The translations under genes and the position numbers were made by a program. The notes below the pieces were generated by a model. It had not been told where the DNA came from. It did not search any database and saw only the letters and a program-made list of their open reading frames with translations. Of a stretch of DNA of 64,000 bases, positions 25,892 through 34,871 are shown in pieces; within the stretch, counting starts at the first letter, position 1, and the number at the start of each line of letters is the position of its first letter. Source of the DNA: Halopelagius inordinatus. Its GTDB lineage: Archaea > Halobacteriota > Halobacteria > Halobacteriales > Haloferacaceae. The stretch lies in assembly GCF_900113245.1 (NCBI RefSeq), contig NZ_FOOQ01000001.1, positions 124,001 through 188,000 of the forward strand, in the 5' to 3' direction.

Positions 25892-26959
25892 ATGCGCATC
25901 CGCTCTGTCGTCTGGAACGCCCGCGAACGGCGGCCTCGGGCCCCGGTTCGATTACTGCTCGCGGTCGTTCTCGTCCTCGCGTCTCTCGTTCTGTTCAGCG
26001 TCGCCTTCAACGCCGTTGCGCCGGTGAACCCCTCGCTTCCCGCCCTCGTCGTCCTCGCGGCGGGCGGGTCGGCGATGCCCGGTCTGGCGGTCCTCGCGGC
26101 GGCGCGACTGCTCGACCGGCGGACGGTCGCGGATTTGGGGCTCGGTTTCGACGGTGACTGGTGGATAGACCTCGCGTTCGGCCTCCTCCTCGGGGCCGGA
26201 CTGATGACCGCAATCTTCCTGGTCGCGCTTCTCGCCGGGTGGGTTCGCGTCGACGGCACGTTCGCGACGGGGCCGACGGTCGGCAGTTTCGCCGTCGGCA
26301 TGGCCGTCCTCACCCTCCAGTTCGTCGTCGTCGGATTCGCCGAGGAACTGGTCGCTCGGGGCTATCTGCTCACGAACGTCGCCGAGGGACTCGAAGCGTA
26401 CCTCTCGGACCGGGCCGCCGTCGCCGTCGCCGTCGTCGTCTCCTCTCTCGTGTTCGGCGTCGCCCACCTCAGCAACCCGAACGCGACGCTTCTCAGTACG
26501 CTCGGCATCTCGCTCGCGGGCGTGTTCCTCGCGTCGGGCTACGTCCTCACCGGCGAACTCGCCATCCCCGTCGGCCTCCACATCACGTGGAACCTGTTTC
26601 AGGGAGGCGTCTACGGCTTCTCGGTCAGCGGTCTCGGCATCGACACAAGCGTCGTCGCCACGACCGAGACCGGTCCGGACGCCGTCACCGGCGGCGCGTT
26701 CGGCCCGGAAGCGGGCGCTCTCGGCGTCGGAGCGGTTCTCCTCGGGACGGCCCTCGTCGTCTCCTACGTCCGCGTTCGGTACGGCTCTGCGGGCGTCTCG
26801 TCGGCGCTTCTCAGACCGGACCTCAGGTGGCGCGAGGAGGCAACGAGCGCGGAGACGGCGGAGAGTGCAGAGCAGGATGAGAGCGCGGAGGACGCGACCG
26901 GTGAGAGACGGCCCGCGGACGCACCGGTCACGGACGCGCCGGACGAGGACCGCCGGTGA
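25892..26959 (+). CDS. CPBP family intramembrane metalloprotease
   Basis: 355 residues, about eight membrane helices. Active-site motifs in order: F-A-E-E-L-V-A-R-G-Y (about 149-158, the E-E-x3-R motif), F-G-V-A-H-L-S-N-P-N (about 188-197) and H-I-T-W-N-L-F-Q-G (about 230-238). These match the CAAX-protease/bacteriocin-processing family. A charged Glu/Ala-rich tail of about 60 residues ends the protein. Likely cleaves or protects membrane peptides; substrate unknown. Confidence 0.9.
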   Translation: MRIRSVVWNARERRPRAPVRLLLAVVLVLASLVLFSVAFNAVAPVNPSLPALVVLAAGGSAMPGLAVLAAARLLDRRTVADLGLGFDGDWWIDLAFGLLLGAGLMTAIFLVALLAGWVRVDGTFATGPTVGSFAVGMAVLTLQFVVVGFAEELVARGYLLTNVAEGLEAYLSDRAAVAVAVVVSSLVFGVAHLSNPNATLLSTLGISLAGVFLASGYVLTGELAIPVGLHITWNLFQGGVYGFSVSGLGIDTSVVATTETGPDAVTGGAFGPEAGALGVGAVLLGTALVVSYVRVRYGSAGVSSALLRPDLRWREEATSAETAESAEQDESAEDATGERRPADAPVTDAPDEDRR

Positions 26960-26968
26960 GCCGGTTCG

Positions 26969-27814
26969 CTACTCGACCAACCGCTCTATCTCGGTGACGA
27001 GGATGTCGGACGCGCCGATGGCCTTCAGGTCGTTGACCACCTCGAACACGTCGCGTTCGTCGACGACGACGTGAACCGCCACGTCGTCGCTTCCCGCGAT
27101 GTCCATCACCGTCGGCCCGCCGAGGCCCGGGATGACCTCGCGCACGTCGTCGAGTCTGTCCTCCGGCGCGTTCATCATCAGATACCGCTTGTCCTCCGCG
27201 GCGCGGACGGACTCGAACGCCGTCGCCAACTGCGTCACTTTCGGGTCGTCGGCCGCGTCCGGGCGGGCGAACAGTCGAACCGACGAGTCGAGAACGTCGT
27301 CCACGATGGCGAGGCGGTTCACTCGGAGCGTCGTCCCCGTCGAGGTGATGTCGATGATGGCGTCGGCCATCTCGACGTGCGGCGTCAGTTCAGTCGCGCC
27401 CGACACTTCGACCACGTCGGCGTCGACGCCCTTCTCGGCGAAGTACTCCCGCGCGATGTGTGGGAACTCCGTCGCCACCGTCTTGCCCGCCACGTCCGTC
27501 ACCGTCTCGATGTCGCCGTCTTCGGGGGCCGCGAGGACGAGGCGACAGGAGCCGAACTCCAAGTCGACCAGTTCGGTCAGGTCGTGGCCCGACTCTCGAA
27601 CCTGGTCGAGTCCGGTAATTCCGACTTCCGCCGCCCCGTCGCGGACGTACTCGGGGATATCCGCGGCGCGGGCGAAAAGCACCGTCACCTCGGGGTCGAC
27701 CGTATCAGCGTACAGTTTCCGGTCGGTCCCGTCCTCGATGTGGAGTCCGGCGCGTTCGAGGAGTTCGACGGTCGGGTCGTGGAGACGGCCCTTGTTGGGC
27801 ACGGCGATGCGCAT
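26969..27814 (-). CDS. hisG: ATP phosphoribosyltransferase, long form
   Basis: 281 residues. Starts [11 protein letters not shown], with E-V-G-I-T-G-L-D (about 62-69), V-A-T-E-F-P-H-I (about 110-117) and the PRPP site [11 protein letters not shown] (about 153-163). The C-terminal regulatory domain (about 207-281) is present, so feedback inhibition by histidine is expected and no HisZ is required. First step of histidine synthesis. Not in an operon with other his genes here. Confidence 0.95.
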   Translation of the reverse strand: MRIAVPNKGRLHDPTVELLERAGLHIEDGTDRKLYADTVDPEVTVLFARAADIPEYVRDGAAEVGITGLDQVRESGHDLTELVDLEFGSCRLVLAAPEDGDIETVTDVAGKTVATEFPHIAREYFAEKGVDADVVEVSGATELTPHVEMADAIIDITSTGTTLRVNRLAIVDDVLDSSVRLFARPDAADDPKVTQLATAFESVRAAEDKRYLMMNAPEDRLDDVREVIPGLGGPTVMDIAGSDDVAVHVVVDERDVFEVVNDLKAIGASDILVTEIERLVE

Positions 27815-27910
27815 ACCTCGGAGTTATCGCCCGCCGACGTGTGCCTTTCGCTCGCTCGGGACGGACGAGCCGCCGCTAGGGTTTTGTCCGTGGCACTCTT
27901 TCGCACGCCC

Positions 27911-28405
27911 ATGGTCGCAGATGGGGTTCACGTCCTCGTCGCGCTGGCTCTCGTGTTATCGATTTTCCGCTCGGAACGCCCGGAAGCGTATCTCGTCGCG
28001 GCCCTCGCCGCCGCGTTCCCCGACATCGACTCTTACATCTTCCCCACTCTCGTCGATTTGGGGGTCGTCCACGGGGCCGTCTGGACTCACCGGGGGATGA
28101 CGCACTCGCTTTTCGTCGGCGTCGTCGTCGTCCTCGCTCTCTCGTACTTCGGCCCGTGGCGGGCCGCGGCGGTCGGATTCCTCTCGCACGTCACCTTGGA
28201 CTTCGTCACCGGCGGCGTCCTCCTCGTCGCGCCCGTGACCGCCGTCCGGTACGGCGTCTCGGCGGGGTGGCTGCTTTTGAACATGGTCGCGTCCGTCGTC
28301 TCGGTGGCCGTGCTCCTGGTCGGGTCGCGGTATCTGTGGGTAGAAACGAGCCTCGACCGGTCGTCGTCGGACGCCGCGACCGGCGTCTTCGAGCGGTTCG
28401 GCTGA
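27911..28405 (+). CDS. YdjM/DUF457-type metal-dependent membrane hydrolase
   Basis: 164 residues with four membrane helices. The motifs F-P-D-I-D-S-Y (about 36-42) and T-H-R-G-M-T-H-S (about 61-68) and a later H-V-T-L-D-F (about 96-101) are the conserved Asp/His positions of the LexA-binding, inner-membrane hydrolase family (DUF457). The substrate is unknown. Divergent from hisG. Confidence 0.85.
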   Translation: MVADGVHVLVALALVLSIFRSERPEAYLVAALAAAFPDIDSYIFPTLVDLGVVHGAVWTHRGMTHSLFVGVVVVLALSYFGPWRAAAVGFLSHVTLDFVTGGVLLVAPVTAVRYGVSAGWLLLNMVASVVSVAVLLVGSRYLWVETSLDRSSSDAATGVFERFG

Positions 28406-28433
28406 CCGGCGACGGCGACGCCGATGCGGCGGG

Positions 28434-28946
28434 TCACCCCTCTAACAGCGAATCGACGAGGCGGGCGAAGCGGTCCACGAACCGTTCCGGGAGCGACGGC
28501 GACACGCGCGCGAGGAGTTCGGCCGTCTCGTCGGGATGTTCGAGGACGAGAGTCACGCGGTTTCGGATATCTCTCTCCTTGCGGACGATATCCTGTTCGA
28601 CGAGGTGGTCGAGATGCCACTCCAAGGTGCTCCGGGCGATTTCGAGTTCCTCGGCCACCGCGTCCGGTCGGGCGGTTTCCTCCCGGAGGAGGACCCCGAG
28701 GACGTCGCGGGCCGTCTCGCGGCGAAACAGCGCCAGCGTCGCGCGTTCCCACTCGTCGAACTCCGGCGGGTAGTAGTGGGTTCTGCCGTAGTACTCCGAC
28801 CTGTGTACCGTGCCGTCGCCGACGAGGCGGCGGATGTGGTGCTGTGCCTGTCCCGGGGCGAGGTCCAGCGAGCGGACGAGCTCGTTGAAGTGGATGCCCG
28901 GGTGAGAGCCGATGTGCTCCGTGATTCGTGTGCGTGTCTCGTTCAT
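28434..28946 (-). CDS. transcriptional regulator with two winged-helix domains
   Basis: 170 residues. First wHTH (about 4-60) contains H-F-N-E-L-V-R-S-L-D-L-A-P-G-Q-A-Q-H-H, an ArsR/MarR-like recognition helix; second wHTH (about 75-135) contains A-R-P-D-A-V-A-E-E-L-E-I-A-R-S-T-L. It is coupled by an ATGA overlap to the membrane-protein gene before it, and this pairing of a membrane component with a double-wHTH regulator suggests membrane-linked control of an unidentified regulon. Confidence 0.85.
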   Translation of the reverse strand: MNETRTRITEHIGSHPGIHFNELVRSLDLAPGQAQHHIRRLVGDGTVHRSEYYGRTHYYPPEFDEWERATLALFRRETARDVLGVLLREETARPDAVAEELEIARSTLEWHLDHLVEQDIVRKERDIRNRVTLVLEHPDETAELLARVSPSLPERFVDRFARLVDSLLEG

Positions 28947-29278
28947 CTCTTTTCTCCTTTTGCGGCGCGCTCGGTCCGTCGCGCGTAGTAGACGGCCGCG
29001 ATGACGAGTCCGGCCATGACGACGTCGAGGCCGTGTTCCAACAGGTGGTGCGCCGACGTATCCACCATCCCGGCCATCGTCGCTCCGGCGACTGCCGTCC
29101 GCGCCGCCAGCGTCACCAGCGCGAGCGCCACGAGGAGGAACGAGCGCGACCGTCTGCGGACGAGTGCGCCCACCGCGAGGCCCGCCACGACGAGCGACCC
29201 GACTCCGGCGAGTAACAACACCGCCGCGAGCGGTCCGTCGAACCCGCCGTGGGCACCCGCGTGTGCTGGTGACAACAT
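28943..29278 (-). CDS. membrane protein coupled to wHTH regulator (DUF7471-like)
   Basis: 111 residues with three to four hydrophobic helices (about 17-37, 44-65, 79-98) and a His-rich start (A-H-A-G-A-H-G-G) and loop (S-A-H-H-L-L-E-H). The stop overlaps the ATG of the regulator gene (28946-28944). Possible metal or redox-sensing partner by virtue of the histidines, but this is inference. The DUF name is unverified. Confidence 0.7.
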   Translation of the reverse strand: MLSPAHAGAHGGFDGPLAAVLLLAGVGSLVVAGLAVGALVRRRSRSFLLVALALVTLAARTAVAGATMAGMVDTSAHHLLEHGLDVVMAGLVIAAVYYARRTERAAKGEKR

Positions 29279-29431
29279 GAGTAGATTGTTGGCACCCGGC
29301 CCTAAGAAGCCCGACGATTCTCGCGGTTCGGGAAACGCACTAGTCGGCGGCTCGAACCCCGTACTCTTCGGTCTCGCCTCGCTGGGCCGCGTCCGATGGA
29401 GTGATACGCCAGAGCGCGGAAACGGTCGCAC

Positions 29432-30739
29432 ATGACGAACACGCTGTTGGTCGCGGGCGGGCGGGTACTCGGCCCCGACATGACCGTCGAACGGGCGGAC
29501 GTCGTCGCGGACCGAGAGACGGGAAGAATCGAAGCCGTCGGCCCCGACGCGGCCGACGAGTACGACGCAGACGAGACGCTCGACGCCGAGGGCTGTCTGG
29601 TGATGCCCGGACTCGTCAACGCCCACACGCACGCCGCGATGACGCTCCTCCGCGGATACGCCGACGACAAACCGCTCGGCCCGTGGCTTCGCGAGGATAT
29701 CTGGCCCGCCGAGGCCGCCCTCGAACCCGAGGACGTGCGCGCCGGGACGGAACTCGGCGTCGTGGAGATGATTCGCTCGGGGACGACGGCCTTCGCGGAC
29801 ATGTACTTCGACGTGGACGAAGTCGTCGCCGCAGTCGAGGCGGCGGGCGTCCGCGCCCGCGTCGGTCACGGCGTCGTCACCGTCGCCAAAGACGACGAAG
29901 ACGCCGCCGCGGACGTCGAAGAGAGTCTCCGCGTCGCCCGCGAGTTCGACGGCGCGGCCGACGGGCGCGTCTCGACGGCGTTCATGCCGCACTCGCTCAC
30001 CACCGTCGGCGAGGAGTTCCTCCGCGAGGGCGTCGAAACGGCGCGACAGGAGGGGATTCCGGTCCACATCCACGCCAACGAGACGACCGAGGAGGTGGAG
30101 CCGATAGTCGAGGAACGCGGCGAACGCCCCCTCTCGTACGCCGACGACGTGGGACTGCTCGACGAGGCGAACTTCCTCGCGCACGGCGTCCACACCGACG
30201 ACGAGGAGATTTCGCTCTTGGCCGAACGCGGCGCGGCGGTCGTCCACTGCCCGGCGTCGAACACGAAACTCGCCTCGGGCATCGCGCCGGTCCAGAAGAT
30301 GCTCGACGCGGGCGTCACCGTCGGCATCGGAACCGACGGCGCGGCGTCGAACAACGACCTCGACATGTTCGACGAACTCCGCGACGCCGCGATGATAGGG
30401 AAACTCGGCGCGGACGACGCCGCGGCGGTTCCCGCGGCGGCGGCGGTGGAGGCGGCCACCGCCGGAAGCGCAACAGCCATCGGCATCGACGCCGGTCGAA
30501 TCGAAACCGGGGCGTTGGCCGACCTCGCGGTCGTGGAGTTCGACGCGCCGCACCTCGCGCCGACGCACGACTACGTGAGTCACCTCGCGTACGCCGTCCG
30601 CGGGTCGGACGTTCGCCACACGGTCTGTGACGGGCGGGTCCTCATGCGGGACCGAGAGATTCTGACGCTCGACGAGGAACGCGTCGTCGCCGAGGCGCGC
30701 GAACGCGCCGAGCATCTGGTCGAACGCGCCGAGAGCTAA
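29432..30739 (+). CDS. dadD: 5'-deoxyadenosine/S-adenosylhomocysteine deaminase
   Basis: 435 residues, amidohydrolase superfamily. Zinc ligands in N-A-H-T-H-A-A-M (about 63-70), H-I-H-A-N-E (about 210-215), A-H-G-V-H (about 249-253) and G-T-D-G-A-A-S-N-N-D-L-D (about 299-310) are all present and in family order. DadD-type enzymes deaminate 5'-deoxyadenosine, SAH and methylthioadenosine. The neighbourhood supports this: ahcY lies 448 bp downstream, with a convergent small regulator between them. Confidence 0.9.
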   Translation: MTNTLLVAGGRVLGPDMTVERADVVADRETGRIEAVGPDAADEYDADETLDAEGCLVMPGLVNAHTHAAMTLLRGYADDKPLGPWLREDIWPAEAALEPEDVRAGTELGVVEMIRSGTTAFADMYFDVDEVVAAVEAAGVRARVGHGVVTVAKDDEDAAADVEESLRVAREFDGAADGRVSTAFMPHSLTTVGEEFLREGVETARQEGIPVHIHANETTEEVEPIVEERGERPLSYADDVGLLDEANFLAHGVHTDDEEISLLAERGAAVVHCPASNTKLASGIAPVQKMLDAGVTVGIGTDGAASNNDLDMFDELRDAAMIGKLGADDAAAVPAAAAVEAATAGSATAIGIDAGRIETGALADLAVVEFDAPHLAPTHDYVSHLAYAVRGSDVRHTVCDGRVLMRDREILTLDEERVVAEARERAEHLVERAES

Positions 30740-31053
30740 GAGAGCAACTGCACGACGACGCCGTCGTCGGTCATCTTGATTTCGATGGTGTCGAACGTGC
30801 GGACGTACTGCGCGACGTGTTTTCCCCGATTGGGGTCGAGCCGAACCCGTTCGTCGAGGAGGTTCGCGTCCGCGAGGCGGTTCACCTCGCGGTACGCGGT
30901 CGAGAGCGGAATCTCGGCGAACTGGTGTATCTCCTTGACCGTCATCGGCTCCGTGACCGTCCGAAGTATCGCGTTCGCGGCGTCCGAACCCATGAGGGTG
31001 AGCAGTTCGGCGTCGGACGCGTCGATATCAGCCTCGGTGCGGGTGACCAGCAT
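30736..31053 (-). CDS. winged-helix DNA-binding protein
   Basis: 105 residues. One wHTH: D-A-A-N-A-I-L-R-T-V, then M-T-V-K-E-I-H-Q-F-A-E-I-P-L-S-T-A-Y-R-E (recognition helix about 46-58) and a wing. It converges with dadD and their ends overlap by four bases (30736-30739), and it reads divergently from ahcY (135 bp gap), so regulation of ahcY or dadD is plausible but not shown. Confidence 0.8.
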   Translation of the reverse strand: MLVTRTEADIDASDAELLTLMGSDAANAILRTVTEPMTVKEIHQFAEIPLSTAYREVNRLADANLLDERVRLDPNRGKHVAQYVRTFDTIEIKMTDDGVVVQLLS

Positions 31054-31187
31054 CGCTTCCCTGTATCTCCGCGGAGTCGGGATTTGAATCTATCTCCCGC
31101 GGACGACCGGCGGCCGTCCGCACTCGCGGACCCCGTCTCGTCTCCGTCTTCGGTAGGATTTTCCCCGCCCTCTCCGAAGCCAGTCGC

Positions 31188-32477
31188 ATGAGCGAATCTA
31201 CCTACGCTCCGATAAGCGACCACCTCGACGACGTCGAGGCGGCGCGCGCGGACGGCCGACGGAAGATGGACTGGGCGCTTCAGCACATGCCCATCCTGCA
31301 GGAACTCCGCGAGCAGTTCGAGGAGTCGAAACCGTTCGACGGGCGGGTCATCGGGATGGCGATGCACGTCGAAGCGAAGACGGCGAACCTCGTCGAACTG
31401 CTCGCCCTCGGCGGCGCGGACGTCGCCATCACCGGCTGTAACCCCCTCTCGACGCACAACGACGTGAGCGCCGCACTCGACGCGCACGACAGCATCACCT
31501 CGTACGCAAAGCGCGGCGTCGACGAAGACGAGTACTACGACGCGATGCACGCCGTCGTCTCGCACGACCCGGACGTCACCGTCGACGACGGGATGGACCT
31601 CGTCTTCCTCGTCCACGAGGAGTACCCCGAACTCGTAGACACCATCCTCGGCGGCGCAGAAGAGACGACGACGGGCGTCCACCGCCTCCGCGCGATGGAC
31701 GAGGACGGCGAACTGAACTACCCCGTCTTCGCCGTCAACGACACGCCGATGAAGCGCCTGTTCGACAACGTCCACGGCACCGGCGAGTCCTCTCTCGCCA
31801 ACATCGCCATGACGACGAACCTCTCGTGGGCGTCGAAGAACGTCGTCGTCGCCGGATACGGCTACTGCGGGAAGGGCGTCGCGAAGAAGGCCGCAGGGCA
31901 GAACGCGAACGTCATCGTCACGGAAGTCGAACCGCGCCGCGCCCTCGAAGCCCACATGGAGGGGTACGACGTGATGCCGATGAACGAGGCGGCGGAAGTC
32001 GGCGATGTGTTCCTCACGACGACGGGCAACCGCGACGTCGTCACCCGCGAGGATTTCGAGGTGATGCAGGACGGGGCCGTCCTCGCGAACGCCGGTCACT
32101 TCGACATCGAAATCGACCTCGACGCTCTCTCCGACCTCGCGGTCGACGAGTACGAGGCCCGAGACGGAATCGACGCCTACGAGATGGACGACGGCCGCCG
32201 CATCAACGTCCTCGCGGAGGGCCGACTCGTCAATCTCGCGTCGCCCATCGCCCTCGGCCACCCGGTGGAGGTCATGGACCAGTCGTTCGGCGTGCAGGCC
32301 GTCTGCGTCCGCGAACTCGTCGAGAACGCCGACGACTACGGCCCCGGCGTCCACGACGTGCCGGACGAACTCGACGTGGAAGTCGCCGAGATAAAACTCG
32401 CCGCCGAGGGCGTCGACATCGACGCTCTCACCGACACGCAAGAAGAGTACATGGGCAGTTGGAGCCACGGGACGTAA
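31188..32477 (+). CDS. ahcY: adenosylhomocysteinase
   Basis: 429 residues. Substrate motifs C-N-P-L-S-T-H-N-D (about 85-93), V-F-A-V-N-D (about 180-185), the NAD-binding G-Y-G-Y-C-G-K-G (about 225-232) and N-A-G-H-F-D (about 303-308) match S-adenosylhomocysteine hydrolase. It cleaves SAH to adenosine and homocysteine, relieving inhibition of methyltransferases (several occur in this window). Possession of both AhcY and DadD gives two routes of SAH disposal. Confidence 0.97.
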   Translation: MSESTYAPISDHLDDVEAARADGRRKMDWALQHMPILQELREQFEESKPFDGRVIGMAMHVEAKTANLVELLALGGADVAITGCNPLSTHNDVSAALDAHDSITSYAKRGVDEDEYYDAMHAVVSHDPDVTVDDGMDLVFLVHEEYPELVDTILGGAEETTTGVHRLRAMDEDGELNYPVFAVNDTPMKRLFDNVHGTGESSLANIAMTTNLSWASKNVVVAGYGYCGKGVAKKAAGQNANVIVTEVEPRRALEAHMEGYDVMPMNEAAEVGDVFLTTTGNRDVVTREDFEVMQDGAVLANAGHFDIEIDLDALSDLAVDEYEARDGIDAYEMDDGRRINVLAEGRLVNLASPIALGHPVEVMDQSFGVQAVCVRELVENADDYGPGVHDVPDELDVEVAEIKLAAEGVDIDALTDTQEEYMGSWSHGT

Positions 32478-32588
32478 GACGCCCGGAGAACGGCCACTCC
32501 TATTTCGCCCGCTGAACGTTCTTTTCACCGACTGCGACCCCCGCCGCAATCGGACAGATTCATACGTCTCTCGCCCTCAGACCCGCGC

Positions 32589-33290
32589 ATGACCTACTCG
32601 GCGACCGACGGCCCGTACGACGCGTACGTCTTCGACGTCGACGGCGTCCTCGTGGAACTGCCGAGTCGGGACGCCCTCGGAGAGGCGGCCGCGCGCACGT
32701 TCTCGCGGTTCGGCCTCGAATCGCCCTCCCGGGACGGCGTCCGCGCTCTCGTCACCGGCGACGTCGAACGCATCACCGACCTCTGTCGCTCCGCGGGCGT
32801 GGACCGAAGCGCGTTCTGCACGCGGGCGGCCCGAGAGACCTACCGCGCGCAGAAGCGCGAACTCGAACAGGGACTCCGCACGCTGTACGACGACGTGAGC
32901 GCTCTCTCCGACCTCTCCGCGCCGAGTGCGCTCGTGAGCAACAACCTCCGTCGCGTCGTCGAGGAAGTCGTAGACCGGTTCGACCTGCGGACCCGTCTCG
33001 GCGTCGAGTCCGTCCGCGCGCCCGCGTTCACGCCCGAGGACCTCGCGCGGACGAAACCCGACCCGCACTACCTCCGCGCGGCGTGCGAAGACGTCGGCGT
33101 CGAACCCGAGCGAACGCTGTACGTCGGCGACGAACCCGTGGACGTTGCGGCGGCGACTCGCGCGGGCGCGGACTCGGCGCTCCTCCGGCGCGAGAGCCGA
33201 GACGAGGACGCCGCACGCTCGACGCCCGACGACTTCGACGCGGGCGAACCGACGTACGTCGTCGAGAGTCTCCGCGAGTTGGTGGCGTAA
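32589..33290 (+). CDS. HAD superfamily hydrolase
   Basis: 233 residues. HAD motif I F-D-V-D-G-V-L (about 15-21), motif II A-L-V-S-N-N (about 117-122), motif III Lys in R-T-K-P-D-P-H-Y and motif [11 protein letters not shown] with the helical cap between I and II; a phosphoglycolate-phosphatase-like enzyme by pattern. The substrate is unknown. Confidence 0.88.
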   Translation: MTYSATDGPYDAYVFDVDGVLVELPSRDALGEAAARTFSRFGLESPSRDGVRALVTGDVERITDLCRSAGVDRSAFCTRAARETYRAQKRELEQGLRTLYDDVSALSDLSAPSALVSNNLRRVVEEVVDRFDLRTRLGVESVRAPAFTPEDLARTKPDPHYLRAACEDVGVEPERTLYVGDEPVDVAAATRAGADSALLRRESRDEDAARSTPDDFDAGEPTYVVESLRELVA

Positions 33291-33336
33291 TCGAACCCGT
33301 CGCTCGTTCGGTTCTTCCGCGCCCTCTTCGTCCCGT

Positions 33337-33390
33337 TTAAGGGCACGAACGACCGAGAACGGACAATGTCTTCGAACCGAAAAGGGGACC
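33337..33390 (+). repeat. hjc 5' duplication, upstream copy
   Basis: 54 bp identical to 33485-33538: the hjc leader and its first eight codons. A second shared block, GCCGCGAACGGGAACTCGTC, occurs at 33448-33467 and 33539-33558. In this copy the two blocks are separated by a 57-bp insertion, while in the intact gene they are directly joined. Confidence 0.95.
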
Positions 33391-33488
33391 ACCGGAGCAC
33401 TCGCTTCGCTCGCGCTCCGGGCCCTCGTTCACTCCGTTCACGAGGACGCCGCGAACGGGAACTCGTCTCTCAGGTTCGGCCGACTTAA
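33366..33488 (+). pseudogene. truncated hjc 5' copy (40-codon ORF)
   Basis: Starts with the same ATG and codons as hjc (M-S-S-N-R-K-G-D), reads in frame through the 57-bp insert (19 codons), returns to R-R-E-R-E-L-V of hjc, then diverges (S-Q-V-R-P-T) and stops at TAA 33486-33488, 25 bp before the real hjc ATG. It carries only the first catalytic-helix part of Hjc and cannot be active. It could be translated as a leader peptide if transcription starts at the upstream promoter copy. Confidence 0.75.
33391..33447 (+). repeat. 57-bp double-hairpin insertion in the hjc copy
   Basis: Two adjacent palindromes: CCGGAGC...GCTCCGG (33392-33420, loop with TCGCTTCGCTC at 33401-33411) and CCTCGT...ACGAGG (33422-33444, loop TCACTCCGTTC). 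The length is a multiple of three and has no stop in the hjc frame. Same loop core as the hairpins near tRNA-Arg and at 7378-7432. Confidence 0.7.
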
Positions 33489-33538
33489 GGGCACGAACGA
33501 CCGAGAACGGACAATGTCTTCGAACCGAAAAGGGGACC
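33485..33538 (+). repeat. hjc 5' duplication, functional copy
   Basis: Second copy of the 54-bp block, 148 bp downstream of the first; includes TTAAGG, the leader and codons 1-8 of the intact hjc gene starting at 33514. Confidence 0.95.
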
Positions 33539-33957
33539 GCCGCGAACGGGAACTCGTCAACAAACTCGACGAGGCCGGATTCGCGGTGATGCGGGCGCCC
33601 GCGTCCGGAAGCGCGACCGAACGCGAACTGCCGGACGTTCTCGCGGGTAACGGCGAGGTGTTCTACGCCATCGAGGCAAAGTCCAGTTCCGGGAACCCCA
33701 TCTACCTCACCGGCGAGGAAGTCGAGGCTCTCATCTACTTCGCACAGAACTTCGGCGCGAAATCCCGCATCGCCGTCCGATTCGACCGGGAGGACTGGTA
33801 CTTCTTTCACCCCGGCGACCTGTACGTGACCGACGGCGGCAACTACCGCGTGAAAAAAGAGACGGCCCTCGCGGAGGGCGAGGCGTTCGACTCGTTCGTC
33901 GGCGGCCCCTCACAGAGTCGGTTGACGGACGTCGCAGACGACGAGACGGGGGCGTAA
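33514..33957 (+). CDS. hjc: Holliday junction resolvase Hjc
   Basis: 147 residues. Catalytic pattern of archaeal Hjc is intact: E11 in R-R-E-R-E-L-V, D41 in [11 protein letters not shown]54 and K56 in Y-A-I-E-A-K-S; later G-E-E-V-E-A-L and Y-F-F-H-P-G-D-L. It resolves four-way DNA junctions during recombination. Slightly longer loop between E11 and D41 than in Pyrococcus Hjc, as is common in halophiles. Directly preceded by a duplicated, broken copy of its own beginning. Confidence 0.93.
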   Translation: MSSNRKGDRRERELVNKLDEAGFAVMRAPASGSATERELPDVLAGNGEVFYAIEAKSSSGNPIYLTGEEVEALIYFAQNFGAKSRIAVRFDREDWYFFHPGDLYVTDGGNYRVKKETALAEGEAFDSFVGGPSQSRLTDVADDETGA

Positions 33958-33985
33958 CCGCGGCGTTCGTTCGATTACGGTTCGA

Positions 33986-34732
33986 TCAGCCGAGTGTCGC
34001 CTGCGTCGTCCGGGACTCGCCGCCGGGGAGAGACCCGGCCAGCGTCCGGCGCACTTGCTCTCTCGCGAACCCGGATTCGACGGGGACGAGACGCGACGCG
34101 GGGAACAGATACCGCTTTTTGGCTCTCAGTTCCGCCACGTCCTCGACCAACGGGACCGAATCCACGTAGACGGCCTCGAAGACGGGTTCGTGAGAGCCGT
34201 AGTCGGCGTTCGTCTCGTACTCCGCGACGGGGCGGTCCGACTCGGTCCGCGACCGGTCTGCTCTGTCACCCGTCGCCCGAAGGACGACGAGCAGACTCTT
34301 CGTCTCTCTGTCGCGCACCAAGTCGCCCGGCGCGTGGTCGTGGCGGTCACAGAGGACGGGGCCGGACTCGAACCGCGGCACGTACGTCCGACCGCCGCAG
34401 ACGGCACAGACCGACGCGCGTTCGTCGGGGGCCGGAATCAGGCCGTCGGCTATCTCGATTCTGACCCGTCGGAGGTGTTTGCACTCGGCGTCGCGAATCG
34501 CGCTGTCGGGACAGGTGCAGGTGTCGGCTTCGGTGTCTACCACGTAGGTCCCACCGTCCGTCTCGACGACGTACCGGCCGTCGCGGAGGGGACGGACGGC
34601 CATCGGGTTCTCGCGGGCGCGGCGGGCGCGCCCGACGAACCCGGACGCCGGGAGCGTCGTCTTCTGTCTGACCGCGCGGCGGCGGGGGCGAGACTTCGTG
34701 TTAGACGCGGGTGTATTTCGTGTGTGCGTCAT
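33986..34732 (-). CDS. SWIM zinc finger protein
   Basis: 248 residues. A SWIM motif C-x-C-x9-C-x-H is seen at C-T-C-P-D-S... to E-C-K-H-L (about residues 71-86); a second cluster V-C-A-V-C (about 108-112) with a later C-D-R-H-D-H could bind another zinc. The Arg/Lys-rich N-terminus (about 10-45) looks nucleic-acid-binding. SWIM proteins occur with recombination factors, and this gene converges with hjc, its neighbour, 28 bp away. Function unproven. Confidence 0.85.
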   Translation of the reverse strand: MTHTRNTPASNTKSRPRRRAVRQKTTLPASGFVGRARRARENPMAVRPLRDGRYVVETDGGTYVVDTEADTCTCPDSAIRDAECKHLRRVRIEIADGLIPAPDERASVCAVCGGRTYVPRFESGPVLCDRHDHAPGDLVRDRETKSLLVVLRATGDRADRSRTESDRPVAEYETNADYGSHEPVFEAVYVDSVPLVEDVAELRAKKRYLFPASRLVPVESGFAREQVRRTLAGSLPGGESRTTQATLG

Positions 34733-34871
34733 TGTTTTGGAGGCTTCTGAGGGCCGTTCCCTCGTCACTTCTCTCTACGTTCCGAACGAACCTAAGCCTT
34801 GGTTTCGGGTGGACGAACGCCCCGAAACGCCCATCGAAGGCCTTTTAGAACGGCCGCGGGTAGGCGGGTGC

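Noticed and set aside
28943-30715. 590-codon minus-strand frame extending the DUF7471-like gene across dadD
   Set aside because: Only the last 111 residues (from 29278) look like protein; the rest is antisense to dadD.
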